Positions 44,255-56,158 of a DNA stretch of 64,000 bases are shown here, piece by piece (within the stretch, counting starts at the first letter, position 1; each line of letters begins with the position of its first letter). The position numbers were made by a program, and so were the translations under genes. The stretch comes from Collybia mongolica (Eukaryota; Basidiomycota; Agaricomycetes; Agaricales; Clitocybaceae), in the NCBI GenBank assembly GCA_013420905.1, contig JAAXNY010000013.1, positions 806,001-870,000 of the forward strand, in the 5' to 3' direction. Below the pieces are notes generated by a model. The model saw only the letters and a list, made by a program, of their open reading frames with translations, was not told the DNA's origin and did not search any database.

Positions 44255-46068
44255 ATGGGCTGGGCTCTTAAACTTCTCTACTTTGTGGCTCATGCACAAG
44301 GAGCCCTTTCTTTTTCACCATCCCAGTTCGATGAAGCTCAAGCAGTGTTATACCCGAAACGACCCATATACGAGTCAACGCTTCCTGTTCCCAATGCAAC
44401 ACGCTCATTCTGGATCAATAGCCCGGGCGCCAACCCTCTAGCGAAAGAAGGGAGTGAGGGAGAATTAACCCGCGATTCGGACATTTGTATAATTGGTTCC
44501 GGAATCACCGGAGTCTCTGCAGCTTACCACCTCACGAAACAACTTGACCAGAAGAAAGGCTCTGCTGCAAGGCGGATAAAGGTTGTTGTATTGGATGCGA
44601 GAGACTTCTGTCAGTACATGCCACCTTTTCGGATCTTGTAATGATATAACTAATTTCGACGTCAGGTTCAGGAGCTACAGGTCAGTTGCTAGTAGCTTGT
44701 GGCGAACCTCAGGCTTTACGGTAGCTTTAGGACGCAATGGTGGTCATTTGACGCCCAATCTTTTCCTTGACTTTGCAAAACACCAGTTGCAGCATGGTTC
44801 GGAGGAGGCACGTCGGATTTACGCGTTGGAGAACTACACAGTTGCGGAACTAGTTAATCTCATTGAAACTGAGAAACTAAACCATGACGTTGATTTTGTC
44901 TCAGGAGGTCATGTGGCAGTATATGTTGGAGAAACGGAGGTCAGAAAGGCAAAAAGCGATTACTCTGCTGCACGGGTCGCAGGGATGGACCTTGACGAGG
45001 TAGAGTGGTTAGACGAAGATATGATGCGTGAGGTACGTTACCGTTTCATGAGCCTTGTCCAGCTCACTAAAACATCAATTGCAGACTTACGGCACGTCAA
45101 ACCCCGGATTTCGATACCCAGGGCACAACCTCTGGCCGCTCAAGCTCGTCACGGCGCTCTACAATCTTACGGTGCAACGTAACCCCTCACTCTTCACCCT
45201 CAAACTGCACACAAACACACCCGTAACCTCTATGCACGCCAGTCACAATCCCTCCCGACGCTGGAAACTTTCCACCCCCCGCGGCTCTATCGGATGCTCA
45301 TACGTCATCCACGCTACTAACGCATACGCGAGCCACCTCCTTCCGCACATGCATGGAGAAGATGGCATAGTCCCGACTCGCTCACAGATCATTGCTGTGC
45401 GCGCTAACGCACCCCCTGGAAAGCTTACTCACGCCTCATGGGGAGAAGGCGATCAGTACTGGTTCCCGCGACCATTACGAGACGGAGAAAAGCACCCGTT
45501 GGTCATCCTTGGTGGGGGCCGCTTGTCCGTGCCTGGACATGAGTATTACATCTCGGATGATTCAACTACTAACCCATTTATTGGGGGATTATTGCGCGAT
45601 TCTCTTCCTGGGATGTTTCCTGGAATGTACGAGAAAGGCCGGGAACCTGAAATGGAATGGGTAAGGGTTCGCGTTGAATCATGTATCATAAATTGATTAT
45701 CCTAGACGGGGATCATGGGCTTTACCAAACTTGAAGCTCCGTTTGTGAGTGTCTCGCAATTTCTGCAATATCCACTGCTGAATCCGCATAGGTTGGGCCC
45801 GTTGTAGACCCTTCCAATTACCATTCATCGTTGAAGGAGTATGATGGTCAGTACATCTCAGCTGGGTATACAGGACATGGTATGCCGCGTGCTTACGCTT
45901 GGTGAGTCTCTCCTGCATCGGGACGACTGCACCTGTTGATGTATCATTAGTGCTGAGGTAGTTGCGAAGATGCTAGTTGCAGATATCACGGGAGAAACTT
46001 GGACCCTGCCGAGCTGGCTGCCTCGGCACTATTTGACTACCTCGAGGGACGCGAAGTTCTTCAACTAA
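44255..46068 (+). CDS. FAD-dependent oxidoreductase, DAO family (504 aa), paralogue 2
   Basis: Exons 44255-44609, 44666-44680 (15 nt), 44731-45032, 45085-45660, 45706-45744, 45792-45901 and 45951-46068 join in frame (505 codons). The intron positions and phases match the minus-strand paralogue at 30.7-32.4 kb exactly, including the 15- and 39-nt exons. The FAD motif is ICIIGSGITGVSAAYHL, followed by SGATGRNGGHLTP, CSYVIHATNAYASHLLPHMH, VILGGGRLS, TGIMGFTKLEAPF and QYISAGYTGHGMPRAYACAE. The start was chosen at the first in-frame ATG, giving MGWALKLLYFVAHAQGALSF. That is a hydrophobic N-terminus of about 20 residues that could be a signal peptide or anchor and is absent from paralogue 1, so the two enzymes may sit in different compartments. 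The substrate is unknown. Confidence 0.87.
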
Positions 46069-47187
46069 CACGCTATGAGTAAGTCGGGCACCGTGATAAT
46101 GAATATATGCTTTAGGACTTGAACGACGACACTCGCCTCGGACTATCCCCTTCCAGTGGATGGAGACTTGTGTGAATCATCAAGTCTCGTTTAAACATGT
46201 ATCTGTCAACCTATTGCGCACGGCAACCATGACTACGCATTATACATGTTTTCTACCTGTGCGAAACACTTCCCTGAGCTAGTCACTAGTGGCGACTACT
46301 TCGCGCTTGTCTCTCGACTCGATTCTCGCCAGTTGAACTATTCGCTGGGGTGCACTTCGACCAACTTGCACAAAGCGTTTTCAGTGGGCAAGCTCGGTCA
46401 TGAAATTTTTCTTGCCCGTCACGTCTTGCACATCTTTTAATACTTCGGGTATGATGAACCTGGTGCGTACATGAGACTATATTGGGGCCTAATTATTCAA
46501 GCCGATGTGCTTCGTTGGATACAGCCGCCCTAAAAACAGAACATCTTGACCAGTACCACTCTGCTACAGACTCGCTTGATGATGTTGATGATCAATGTCG
46601 AGTTTTCTTGATCAATCATAACGTTACACTCACGTATATCATCCATCCTGCTTCATGATAAGTATCGTTGTTCGTCGGCACGGCACCCTCCGTGAGAAGC
46701 CTCTAACCTGAGCTACAGGAAACGCAATTTATACCACAATATCACACGCTTGTATATCCCGCTTTACGCCTGGGTATTCCGACTCGGTAGCCGTTCCTCG
46801 AGTAACTCATCTATCCAATACGTGTCTAGTTGTGCATCCCGCTGTGATGCTGAGAAAACCAAATACTTTTATGTCTTCTGTATCATTTCTTCTGAAACAA
46901 GCATAAAATTAAAAGTTGGTTTCGAGGTTGGCAGAAACCCAGTTCCAAGGAATTCACGCATTTCTGATTTCGCATTGTGGTGCCTTTTCGAGGTGGGGTG
47001 TTCTGAAGAGAGCTGTCTCCGAGCTGCCCGAGAAGCACGATTTTCGTTTTTGGCACGTGGCAGTCTTGTATCTATTTGCTTGCACGTCACGTCACACAGA
47101 TCTACTGTCACATCCTGAACCTTATTTTCACCACTATCAACAGAAACTTGACCCCTCGCCGTTCGCCCCGTCGCTCATCCCACAAAA
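46069..47187. other. Intergenic upstream of RPS28
   Basis: No gene is supported. Overlapping frames at 46750-47194 look like non-coding sequence of the RPS28 promoter and leader. Confidence 0.4.
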
Positions 47188-47578
47188 ATGGTGAATCGCT
47201 GTCCTTTTCCTGCCGATATAGTACACAATTAACAATATCTTTCTCCTATAGGACTCTTCAAAACAAGCCGTAAAATTGGCCAAAGTCATCAAGGTTACTT
47301 TTATTGCATGGGCGTCCGCCGGTGGTGGCTAATTTCTCTGGGCTGTTGCTATAGGTCCTCGGACGGACTGGCTCTCGAGGTGGTGTCACTCAGGTCCGGG
47401 TTGAGTTCATGGACGATACCTCACGGACAATCATCCGTAACGTGAAGGGCCCCGTGCGGGAGGAAGATATTCTTGCCCTGTTGGAGAGTGAGCGTGAAGC
47501 ACGGTACGTTAAATCGCCGCTTGTCGGTCTGGTTTCACAGAGCACTCATGAAATTTTATGAACAGCCGACTCCGTTGA
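47188..47578 (+). CDS. RPS28: 40S ribosomal protein S28 (eS28), 68 aa
   Basis: Four exons: 47188-47190 (only the ATG), 47252-47293, 47355-47503 and 47566-47578. They give [20 protein letters not shown], then [36 protein letters not shown] and SEREARRLR to a TGA. Length (68 residues) and sequence match eS28 across eukaryotes. eS28 is a small-subunit protein near the mRNA exit channel with roles in late 40S maturation. The first exon carries just the start codon, and the last carries 13 nt, so over two thirds of the coding length is in exon 3. Introns inside small ribosomal-protein genes often carry regulatory signals or snoRNAs, but I see no C/D or H/ACA box I would defend. The gene is intact and single in this window. 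Confidence 0.95.
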
Positions 47579-48593
47579 TTGCATCTAAAAAACTGTCGCC
47601 CTGCTTTCCACCGCCTTTGCACTGATTTTTTTTGTATGCATGCCTCAAATTCACTCCGCCTGATCTTTGCTGCGTGACTCGCTTGTCGGCCATAAAGAGA
47701 TTGCTTATCGTTCATATGTCGGATGAATCATTTATGCACTCCGACCTTGCGCCCTGGCTAGGTATATCACAACGAGAGGAATCTGTTTCCGTACTTTGCG
47801 CATGTCCGGATAAAAAGGTGATTCACGCCCACGATCGCAGGGGGCGTGAAATGATCATTTTCCCGATCGACTGCCCTAATGATGATTTTATCGAGGGTCA
47901 AAGTGGTCTAATCTTTTTCTCTCTTTTATCACGTTCTTGGCCATAATACTCGAAACTGAAAGTCTAGACTGCTGAGGTACAACAGACGCGCGCTCATCGC
48001 TATCCCGTAATTAAACTCTGTGTTACATCACCTCCTGTTTTCAAGGTTATAAACTCATGCCACAAGGTTTGTTTTGGGACCCGCTAGACGGCCGCGATCC
48101 CGAACAATGTATGTGTGTGTGTGCAAGAATCTGGCATGTGAAGTGGGTACCAAACCTACATGTCACTCTCATCGATGTGAGCGGGTCAATTTCGTAATGC
48201 TAGTTGCTTGGTGTATCTTTTCAGTTGTCAAATGATACGTTTCCACGGGAGATGAGTGTCATGGCTCCACAATCGCCAATGTTTGTCGTTATTCGATGCC
48301 GGGCGGAGCCAGAGTACAAATACTGCGCAGCGACTACCCAACACATATAGTTATGAATTTGGATGAATGGAAGGGAAGACCTAGGAGACCTCTGAACTTT
48401 CGGGCACTGCAACGGGATCATAGAAGGTACATAAGGAGAATAATGGCTGCCTGGGAGGGACGAATAAGAGATTATGGGGGTTACATAAGCAACATATAAC
48501 CCGAGATTAGCAGTCACGGCATTCTTGACCGGCAGCATTTCATCGTGAGGCCTCTCCAACAGCCCACCACATCTGGGTCTGTGAGAATCCATC
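47579..48593. other. Intergenic between RPS28 and the RING gene
   Basis: No gene. A long minus-strand frame at 48221-48844 overlaps the start of the RING gene and lacks features, so I treat it as chance. The promoter of the RING gene presumably lies at the right end. Confidence 0.45.
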
Positions 48594-51500
48594 ATGTCCT
48601 CCAGCTGTCCTCCCCAGCTACACCTCTCATTACCAGCAAACACAACCTCTTTCAAGCGTTCCTTTGAACAGTTTGGCTTTGACCTCGAGAGTCCAGGTGG
48701 CACAGAAGGTGCTGGGTCCAGTGGGAGCGATGGAAACGATCGCAACAAAAGGGCAAGGAGTGAAAGCAGGTTTTCGGACGACACAGACTCTGGCGGAAGC
48801 TCCCAGTCGTCAACTGTGGCCTCGGGCTCAAGCATAAGTCTCACTGGAAACGAGTCAGAGTCCGATGTACAGGTGGCCCTATCGGCCGCAAGAACGCCTG
48901 ACGGCCACGGTGCGCCGCATTACTCCTTGTCCCTCATCCGTTCGTCCCAAGAGCCACCAAGACTGCCTACTCCAGAAATACAGGACATTGAGATGGTGGA
49001 TTATTCCTCGGCAGAGGCAGTCCAGTCAGAATCCAACTCAGCAGCAGCTATCGGAGGCTCTTCGGGTTCACATACGGACGAGAGCTACAGGCTGTCATTG
49101 GAGCGCTTCAATGCATTCGATACTCAGATTTCGGCCCTTCGCCGGTCTCATTCGCCGGCAATAGCAAGGTCGACAGCGTCCCCGCCTGTTTTGCCCCCAC
49201 TAGAGCTGTTGGGCGACGAGTCACGGCTGAACACATCCACGATCCCATTTATGCATCCTCCAACCCAATCTTCCCCACCACCGTTGCCCGAGTCCTTGTA
49301 TAGTTTTGGTCTGCCATTACTCAATCGGACACAAAGGCCAGGGCCGAGTTCGACTAGCCGGGAAGATCCACGAATCCTGCCGCATGAGACCCACAGCCAG
49401 GCTGAAGGCTCATTGACTCTAGGGGGTGAGTACCTTGCGTTACGTTCCCATCAGTCGTTTGACCTGTCTCTTCAGTTCAACGCCAGCCTACGCCTCGTTT
49501 CTCAAGCTCACCTCGGCCCACTTCACAACATTCAAGTCCGACACCTCACGACGAGCCGCAAGCCTCCACCCTACCATTCATACAATTCTCCCCTAATTCT
49601 CTTTGGACGCGCTACGACGATTCGCCGAGCCCGACATCAGATGATCAGGAGTTTGAGTTTACAGAGTTTCGGGGGTCGGAGTTCGTCCCTGCACTCGAGC
49701 TGAGATCATCTTCGCCTTTGTTCAACGAACTGGAAGACGACGATGAATTCCGGCTCATCGACAGACCAGTAGAACATAATCCGCCTACCCTCCCCCCTAT
49801 ACACAACGTGTGGGACGACCCGCTTGAAGATTTAATCGGCTATCCATCAACGTCACCTCGAGCAGGGTCATCCGGTGCGCAGGCGGAGTCGGTGGCATCA
49901 TCCTCACGGTCTGGGACCCAGACACAACCTGCGCTTGATCGAATCTCCACCAGGGACCTTGCCTCGTTACGTGACACGGAAATCCGCTCCGCATCCAGTT
50001 CGGAAGGCGATCATCGTGATCACTCCCTCCCTTCGCCGTTCCTACCGAACATCGGCGGGTGGATGGAGGGTGAAAATAACGCTCCTTTCGGGATGCCTTC
50101 GGACTGGTCCTCTAGTTCTACGAGACAAAATACAAACAACCCTCCTTTTAGGGATATTGCTGGACCAAGTCTCTCCAGCACTGGCGTCGATCTGTCGTGG
50201 ACCTCTCTAAGAGCGAACTCTTCCAGCAATGGTGTGCACCCGCGTCTGTTGTCCCGAAATAGCTCCGCATCCGGGTCTCGTTCTGCGGATGGAAGCTTTC
50301 CCGCTACCAGAGCCATGCTGAATTTAGGTTATCGTACCCAGGCCTCTTCGAGTGCATCGAGCGTAGAGCAAGATGTCGCGATCCCCCGGAGACTGAGGCT
50401 CAGCGGTACCCAGTTAGGAACACCGCTGGAGGCGCAGATGGAGCCGTGGCTGTCAGGTAAGCCAACGTATACTGTTTGGTCAACAACGTTAGCTTATATC
50501 TATCTCTATCGTAGAGAGATCCAGAGATCCTCCATCCCCCGAACCTGAGACCCAAGATGAGGGTCTGACCCCCGAAGAAAGGATTTCGAACCAATTGGAT
50601 GCTATCGTTGCTGCAACGAGGCGGACGGCGAGGCAATTTAGAGATTATGCAGGTAGTTCAACTTATCAGGCTCAACTTGACGAATTGGATGCTACGGATG
50701 CTGATGCCAGGAGGCGACAGAGCACGGCGTTGAGAGCAGTTTCGCCCCCTCCTCGAATATCCACAGATACTGTTTCTTTGGTTGGTCCACCGTTCCCGTC
50801 TGGGCCGTCACATACCTATGAATCTACAAGTCAATCATGGAACGAGTCCGGCAGGGGAACTTCGCCTTATTCAACCTCCGACACTTTTTTATCCCGGCAT
50901 AACACATATAGTGGGCGGTCAAGTCTAGGGGGCTCTTCTCAAATTGCCCCAGAACAGACGGGTACTAGGCCAGCTTGGTCATGGGTCGGTGAGTTTCTTA
51001 ACATCGATTTACCTGTCGCTTTATCTAACACTTTATTAGATAACACAACTGTAGAAGTCCAGCATACGCCGCCCTCTCCTCCAGAGCCTGTGTCGTCCAC
51101 CGTGTCTGCATCCGATCTGTTCCGCATGCACTCCCGCTTATATGATGCGGCCCACCGCCCTAGTCAATCTACCTCTACGACATCTTCACCAAGGCGCTCA
51201 AGCCGCTATGAGCTCTTCACACGTCGTTATGCCCAATCAAGGTCTCCGCCCGTCTCTACTGAAAGGAGTAGGGTTGGGCCCCCGTTTGATCCTGATCGAC
51301 CACCCATGAACTATGTCACTATGCGTCGTCGTGCATCTCCTCCAGCAGCGCGGCCGTTATTATTCGCCAGACCTCAAGTACATACCCACCAGTCGACAAG
51401 GGTACAGGATTATCCAGCCCGCCAACGAAATCCGCCGTCGGGGTCGGCCAGTAGTGCTCGCTCTTCAATGGGCGAGTCCTCGGATAGTCTTCTGGAGCAC

Positions 51501-53829
51501 GCAATGGAAATGGAGAGTGATGCAACTCGTTCGGGTGCTACATCCTTTCCACATCATCCTTGGACGCGGTTGTCTGCACAAATCAGGTCCGAGTCTGAGC
51601 GATCACAAGCTGGGCCTCGGACTGACTTCCCGTCCATTCAACGAAGGCAATCGGTTTATCAAGGAGAGTGGCTCAATCTCTCTGATGAAGAGCTCTCGGG
51701 ACCGAACACCCATCGACATGCACATACTCTCACACAACTTAGGCGTGATACCACTGGCACTTCCAGCATGCCCGATGCCCAACGTCGCCGGCAAGCCCGT
51801 GATGCTCCTTCCCGCCGCCCCGAGTCACAAAATTTGGCAGACTCTGTATATCTAGATGTCCCGTCCCTTCCATCCCCTGGATTAAGGGAGATTTTCCAGC
51901 CCTCTCAACCAAGCAATAGTAGTATTGCGGATCGAGGGCACCATTCAAGCCCATCGAATGATGTCAGGAGTGCTCCCAGAAGCTTGGTAGGTACCCAACT
52001 AGACCAAGGATATCGCCCCACCACCTCGGCTGCGCCCTACTCAGATAGAAGCGGTCGTCCGTATCATCCACGGTCGTTCTCTGGGAGACATCGCTCTCCA
52101 TCACCAACTCTTGAAGATCAAGGCAGCCACCGGCCACCTCCACCACGCGCAGGCCCTTCGGCTACTACGTCATCGGTGAATAGGTCATCGATGAATATTG
52201 ACCCAAACTCGTTCGCACCCGGACCTTTCCGCAACACTTTGGAGCGGCTTGTTAACATTAACATGGCAAGAGAAAGTCGTACTGGGCCTCCTCCAAGTAT
52301 CCCTCCCCTACCATTTGAAAGTAATACTTCCCAGTCAACAGGCAGACCAATGCCATCTATGAGGATCGATCCCTCGCCACAGGTAAATACATCTTTAAAA
52401 TTCACATCATCTTACTGAACTCATCCCTGCAGCATTCTCATCCGACATTCTGGCCGCCTCCCCAAAACAACACTAGTCAGACCTCACTTACTTATCCGGA
52501 AGATTCCCCATCTTCTGAGCCAGACGAAGATTGGGGCTGGCATCAAAGATCATATCCCCGGCGTGCGTCCAGCTTGCGATCCGCGCGAATGAACGACAGC
52601 CCACCCCGACAGGCCCCGGTGGACGTGCACAACTATCTGACCCAACGAGCGCGTATGGAGGCTTCTAGAATTGAAAATCCGGGAAATTCGCAGTACCCAC
52701 ATAGTCAGCCGACGCGAGGCGATGCTGAAGGCTTCAGTAATGCCATCGATGTCATTCGACAGGACGGGCTTAGCACCATCCGTGCAAGCCAGTTAATTAC
52801 ACGATTCCATCGAAACCGACGAAATGCTGAGCCCAGAAACCCGGCCTCATCGGAGCGACTCTCTTCTTGGGGGATCGTCGACCATGCCAACCCCAACCCA
52901 TCTGACCAGCGCACTGCTGGCGGTCCCAACAACGTTGAATCTGAGGCTTGGGGCAGCCGTTCTATCCGGGAAATAGCCGCAGATGTACTCGGAGAACGAA
53001 ATCGCAATCTTCCCCCTGTCTCAAGTGATTCCAACGGAGAGCGTATAGGTCAAACACGGCGGCACATTCGTCCCGCAAGGCCATATGAGATGAGCTCTAT
53101 TTTTGGTGGAATGATGCAGAATTATGCAGACAGATTCAGCCGGAGAGGCAGGGCTTTGGGTGATTATATGGTATGTTTTTAAACTAGTCTGTGACGATGG
53201 GATACCACTTAACAAACGTAATACTTGCAGAGAGATGAAGACTTTGATGAATCGTATGAGAGTCTTCTGTCACTTGCTGCTACCCTTGGTGAAGTAAAAC
53301 CACGCGCTACGCCTGATGAGGTTATTGCTGGAATGGACACAGGCCTGTACAGAGACTGGAAGACACCTGACAGTGACCATAGATGCCCCATATGTTTAGA
53401 TGACGTACGTATATAGCATCGTCTTTTTTTTTTTTTGCAGAACGTGACTGATCAAACGCTTCATTTAGTACCAGCCTGACGATGCCCTCTTAAAACTTAC
53501 TGATTGTTCACACTGGCTCCATCGCGAATGCCTTCAGGTCCGTCGCCAATAGTTTTATAGGTCAAACTAGGATATTGACGTGATTGGAACTGTAGCAATG
53601 GTTAAAAGGCGCCAGCACATGTCCTGTCTGTCGCAAGGCTGTCACCACTACCACCACCACGTGTCGGGCTCACCACAACCACAACTACAACCCCTCAAAT
53701 GGACCTGGACCCAGTTGGCGACGTGATCCTCCGGGCGGTTCCGGGGGTGGTGGTACTTTTGGTGGCAGAGGAGGAGCTGACAGTGGAGGAGATTGGCCGC
53801 CACCATGGCGCCATACACCAGCGCCTTGA
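48594..53829 (+). CDS. Large RING-H2 finger protein, probable E3 ubiquitin ligase (1631 aa)
   Basis: Exons 48594-49425, 49476-50456, 50515-52382, 52433-53170, 53231-53404, 53469-53537 and 53596-53829 join in frame (1632 codons). About 1,450 residues are Ser/Pro/Arg-rich and predicted disordered, with an early basic patch (NKRARSES) that may be a nuclear signal and many acidic Ser clusters. A single RING-H2 finger lies at the C-terminus. Its ligands are C1525, C1528, C1544, H1546, H1549, C1552, C1563 and C1566 (CPICLDD ... DCSHWLHREC ... CPVCR), split over exons 5-7. A Gly-rich tail (GGSGGGGTFGGRGGADSGGD) ends the protein. The RING would recruit an E2 enzyme, with the disordered part probably choosing substrates. 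The exon 5-6 intron contains a run of about 13 T's. The gene is intact, with no sign of transfer. Confidence 0.85.
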
Positions 53830-54271
53830 TTCGCACACCTTCTTATGACTTACGATCTAACTTATCTTGAGGTTGATCTTGACGATTTCACCTAAATTTC
53901 CGGTGTATCTTACTCAAAACAAACTCCCCCCATGATTTCCATTTTCCGCACATAGTACAACTGCATTTTTTTCCTTTCCCCTTCTCAGCAACCATTCCAT
54001 ACCATGTAACATACGGCATTTGAAAAATGATCTTCCTAATTTATAATTTCATTGAGATATATGCTTTCCCCCACTTTGGACTGTCTGATCTTGTTGCGCT
54101 GAAAGTCACGTGCGACCTCCCTCTCCCGAACTCTGTTTGCACAAACTGCGACGGTAAACGCGAACTGAGGTCTACTTCTTGGCGGTCCCTCTCAAATTCT
54201 CTTCCATCTCCCCTCGTAGGAGATTCCGAAGCCCCAGGTCCCCTTTATGTCCCACGAGACGAGACCTCTTC
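53830..54271. other. Intergenic after the RING gene
   Basis: T- and C-rich sequence suited to a 3' untranslated region and spacer. No gene. Confidence 0.4.
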
Positions 54272-54390
54272 TTGATACCCCCTGAGCTGGTTGATTTGAT
54301 AATCGACCACTGTGGCCCGGATGAGCTTCGTGCTAGCAACCTCATATTTTGCCCATAGGCCTATGACTTACTAGACTCGCACAAAACCAC
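54272..54390 (+). pseudogene. F-box relic
   Basis: The plus strand reads LIPPELVDLIIDHCGPDELR, then ASNLIFCP, a TAG, and AYDLLDSHK. This matches the F-box of the intact gene 1.9 kb downstream (WIPVELVELILDYCDQYTLR then SSSLVCKYWR). The TAG falls where the consensus has a basic residue or Gln. Nothing further of the gene can be followed. Confidence 0.6.
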
Positions 54391-56158
54391 AATTTTTGTG
54401 GTGTATCTCTGTGCCACTATTCTCTGGCAGACTACAACATCTGGTATAGGTGTTGATGTTGCTGTCATTTTTTAGTTACCATCACTCTATGATTGTCACA
54501 CTAAAGTCCAAACATCATCCACGCCGATTTGGTCGCCTCTTTTGCTGGATGATGCCACCCTCGCGTCATTTACCCCAACCTCCAACACTCTGGTCTCTGG
54601 AACATCAGTTTCTCGTTTCCAATCGAAACTTCCTTTCATGAATAACGGTACACGAATCTTACTTGAATCGTCTTTGATGCTCGATTACCCCTATTGTTCT
54701 CATCGCATCCAGTTTCCTGTTCTTTCTAGGAAGTCCAACCATCGTGAAAAACGCTAGTCAATGTCGCCTTCCTGACAAGAAAAAAAATCATAGTAAACGT
54801 GGTATAAGTATGCATGAAAAAAAATTGTTCAGTCTCCAACAGAGGTCCCAACCATACATACGTACTAACTTTTTTTTTCACCTACTATCTGCTGGAAGAC
54901 ATGTAATCTTTAATAGTTTACAATCTCGGTACCTCAGTGACTGGGCCTGCCGTTATATATATGTCTTTGGGGTCGCTATTATGCAAGGCTATGTATACTT
55001 TCACTGTGGAAAGCTCCGCTTCGTTACCGAAACCGGAGCGATCCCTTCCAAACTTGTTTGTAGACTGGGGCGTCTCACAACACCGCCCAGCGTTGCGTCC
55101 ACTACAAGTTTAATAATGGTTGGCGCTCTTCCCCCTTCTTTGGCAGCGAGTTCATGTTCATGACATTATTCAGTTCTATCACTCAGGATTATTATTTCTC
55201 TCATGCAAAGGTTTGTTTTGCGATATGCGCGGTCATGATTAAATGCACGCACCGTATCTCAGGCTCAAACGTTTCTCATTTTGATTGAAGTGTACGCAAT
55301 TTCACTCTTCGCATCGTGAGTCATATTTATTTTCTTGATTCTCCAGCTATCAAGCCACTTCTCAGTTCAAATATAAGACGTCAACTTCAAAGGATATACA
55401 TAATACACCAGTGGACTGCATGGAATCATTGTATACCATCAAGTATGACAGATAAGCGTCGGTTTTAGCCGTAACCTATGACGGTTATGGCCCGGTGTTT
55501 CGAAGGTGTCTACTAAAGAACCCTCCAGAAAGCCGGGGTGCGGGCTTATAATATAACGATAGAGAGGATATCAGACGCACTATAGCTAAATGGACGTAAA
55601 CCAGTCTGGTATCCGGCCAGAAAAAACTTTTACTTTTCGTTCGCGATCACCTCGGAAGCCTTTTCTGAGCGCGGACTCCGAGATATTTCAAGCTATTAAT
55701 ACCATGCCAAACGCCCCTCAGTGAGTACGATACCATATTCAATCTGGTTGCTTGATATAACAGATAGTACTTAGGTAGCATTTGTATCTCTACCCGAAGA
55801 AAAAGCCTGGTGGATTTAGCAGGAGAGAAAAAGAAAACAATCTATTGACGTTTTCAAACCGACAAATTGTCAATAATGCTGTTCGTGGTCAGCAGTGCAT
55901 TGATTACGAAGCCACACAGCATAATTCATCAAAATCGCCTCCAAGGTCCTGATTGGAACGAATAACACCAGTAGAGGGGAAGCCTGTATCAAGATCGAAG
56001 ATGTTTAGGAAGACAAAAATATCGACTTGGAACGTCAATAGCTGTATAGACATCAACCTTGATATCAAAGTTGACGTTGGTGTGAGCGAGGTTGGCACTA
56101 GTGAGCATTCACTTATTTAAGTGACCTTTGATCATAGTGATAAGCCTGGCCCCTAACG
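54391..56158. other. Decayed or intergenic sequence
   Basis: AT-rich with many homopolymer runs. Frames such as 54744-55163 have no motif. Some of it may be the rest of the F-box relic, but I cannot align it. Confidence 0.35.

Noticed and set aside
48221..48844. 207-codon minus-strand frame overlapping the start of the RING gene
   Set aside because: No domain, no splice partners, and overlap with the well-supported plus-strand exon.
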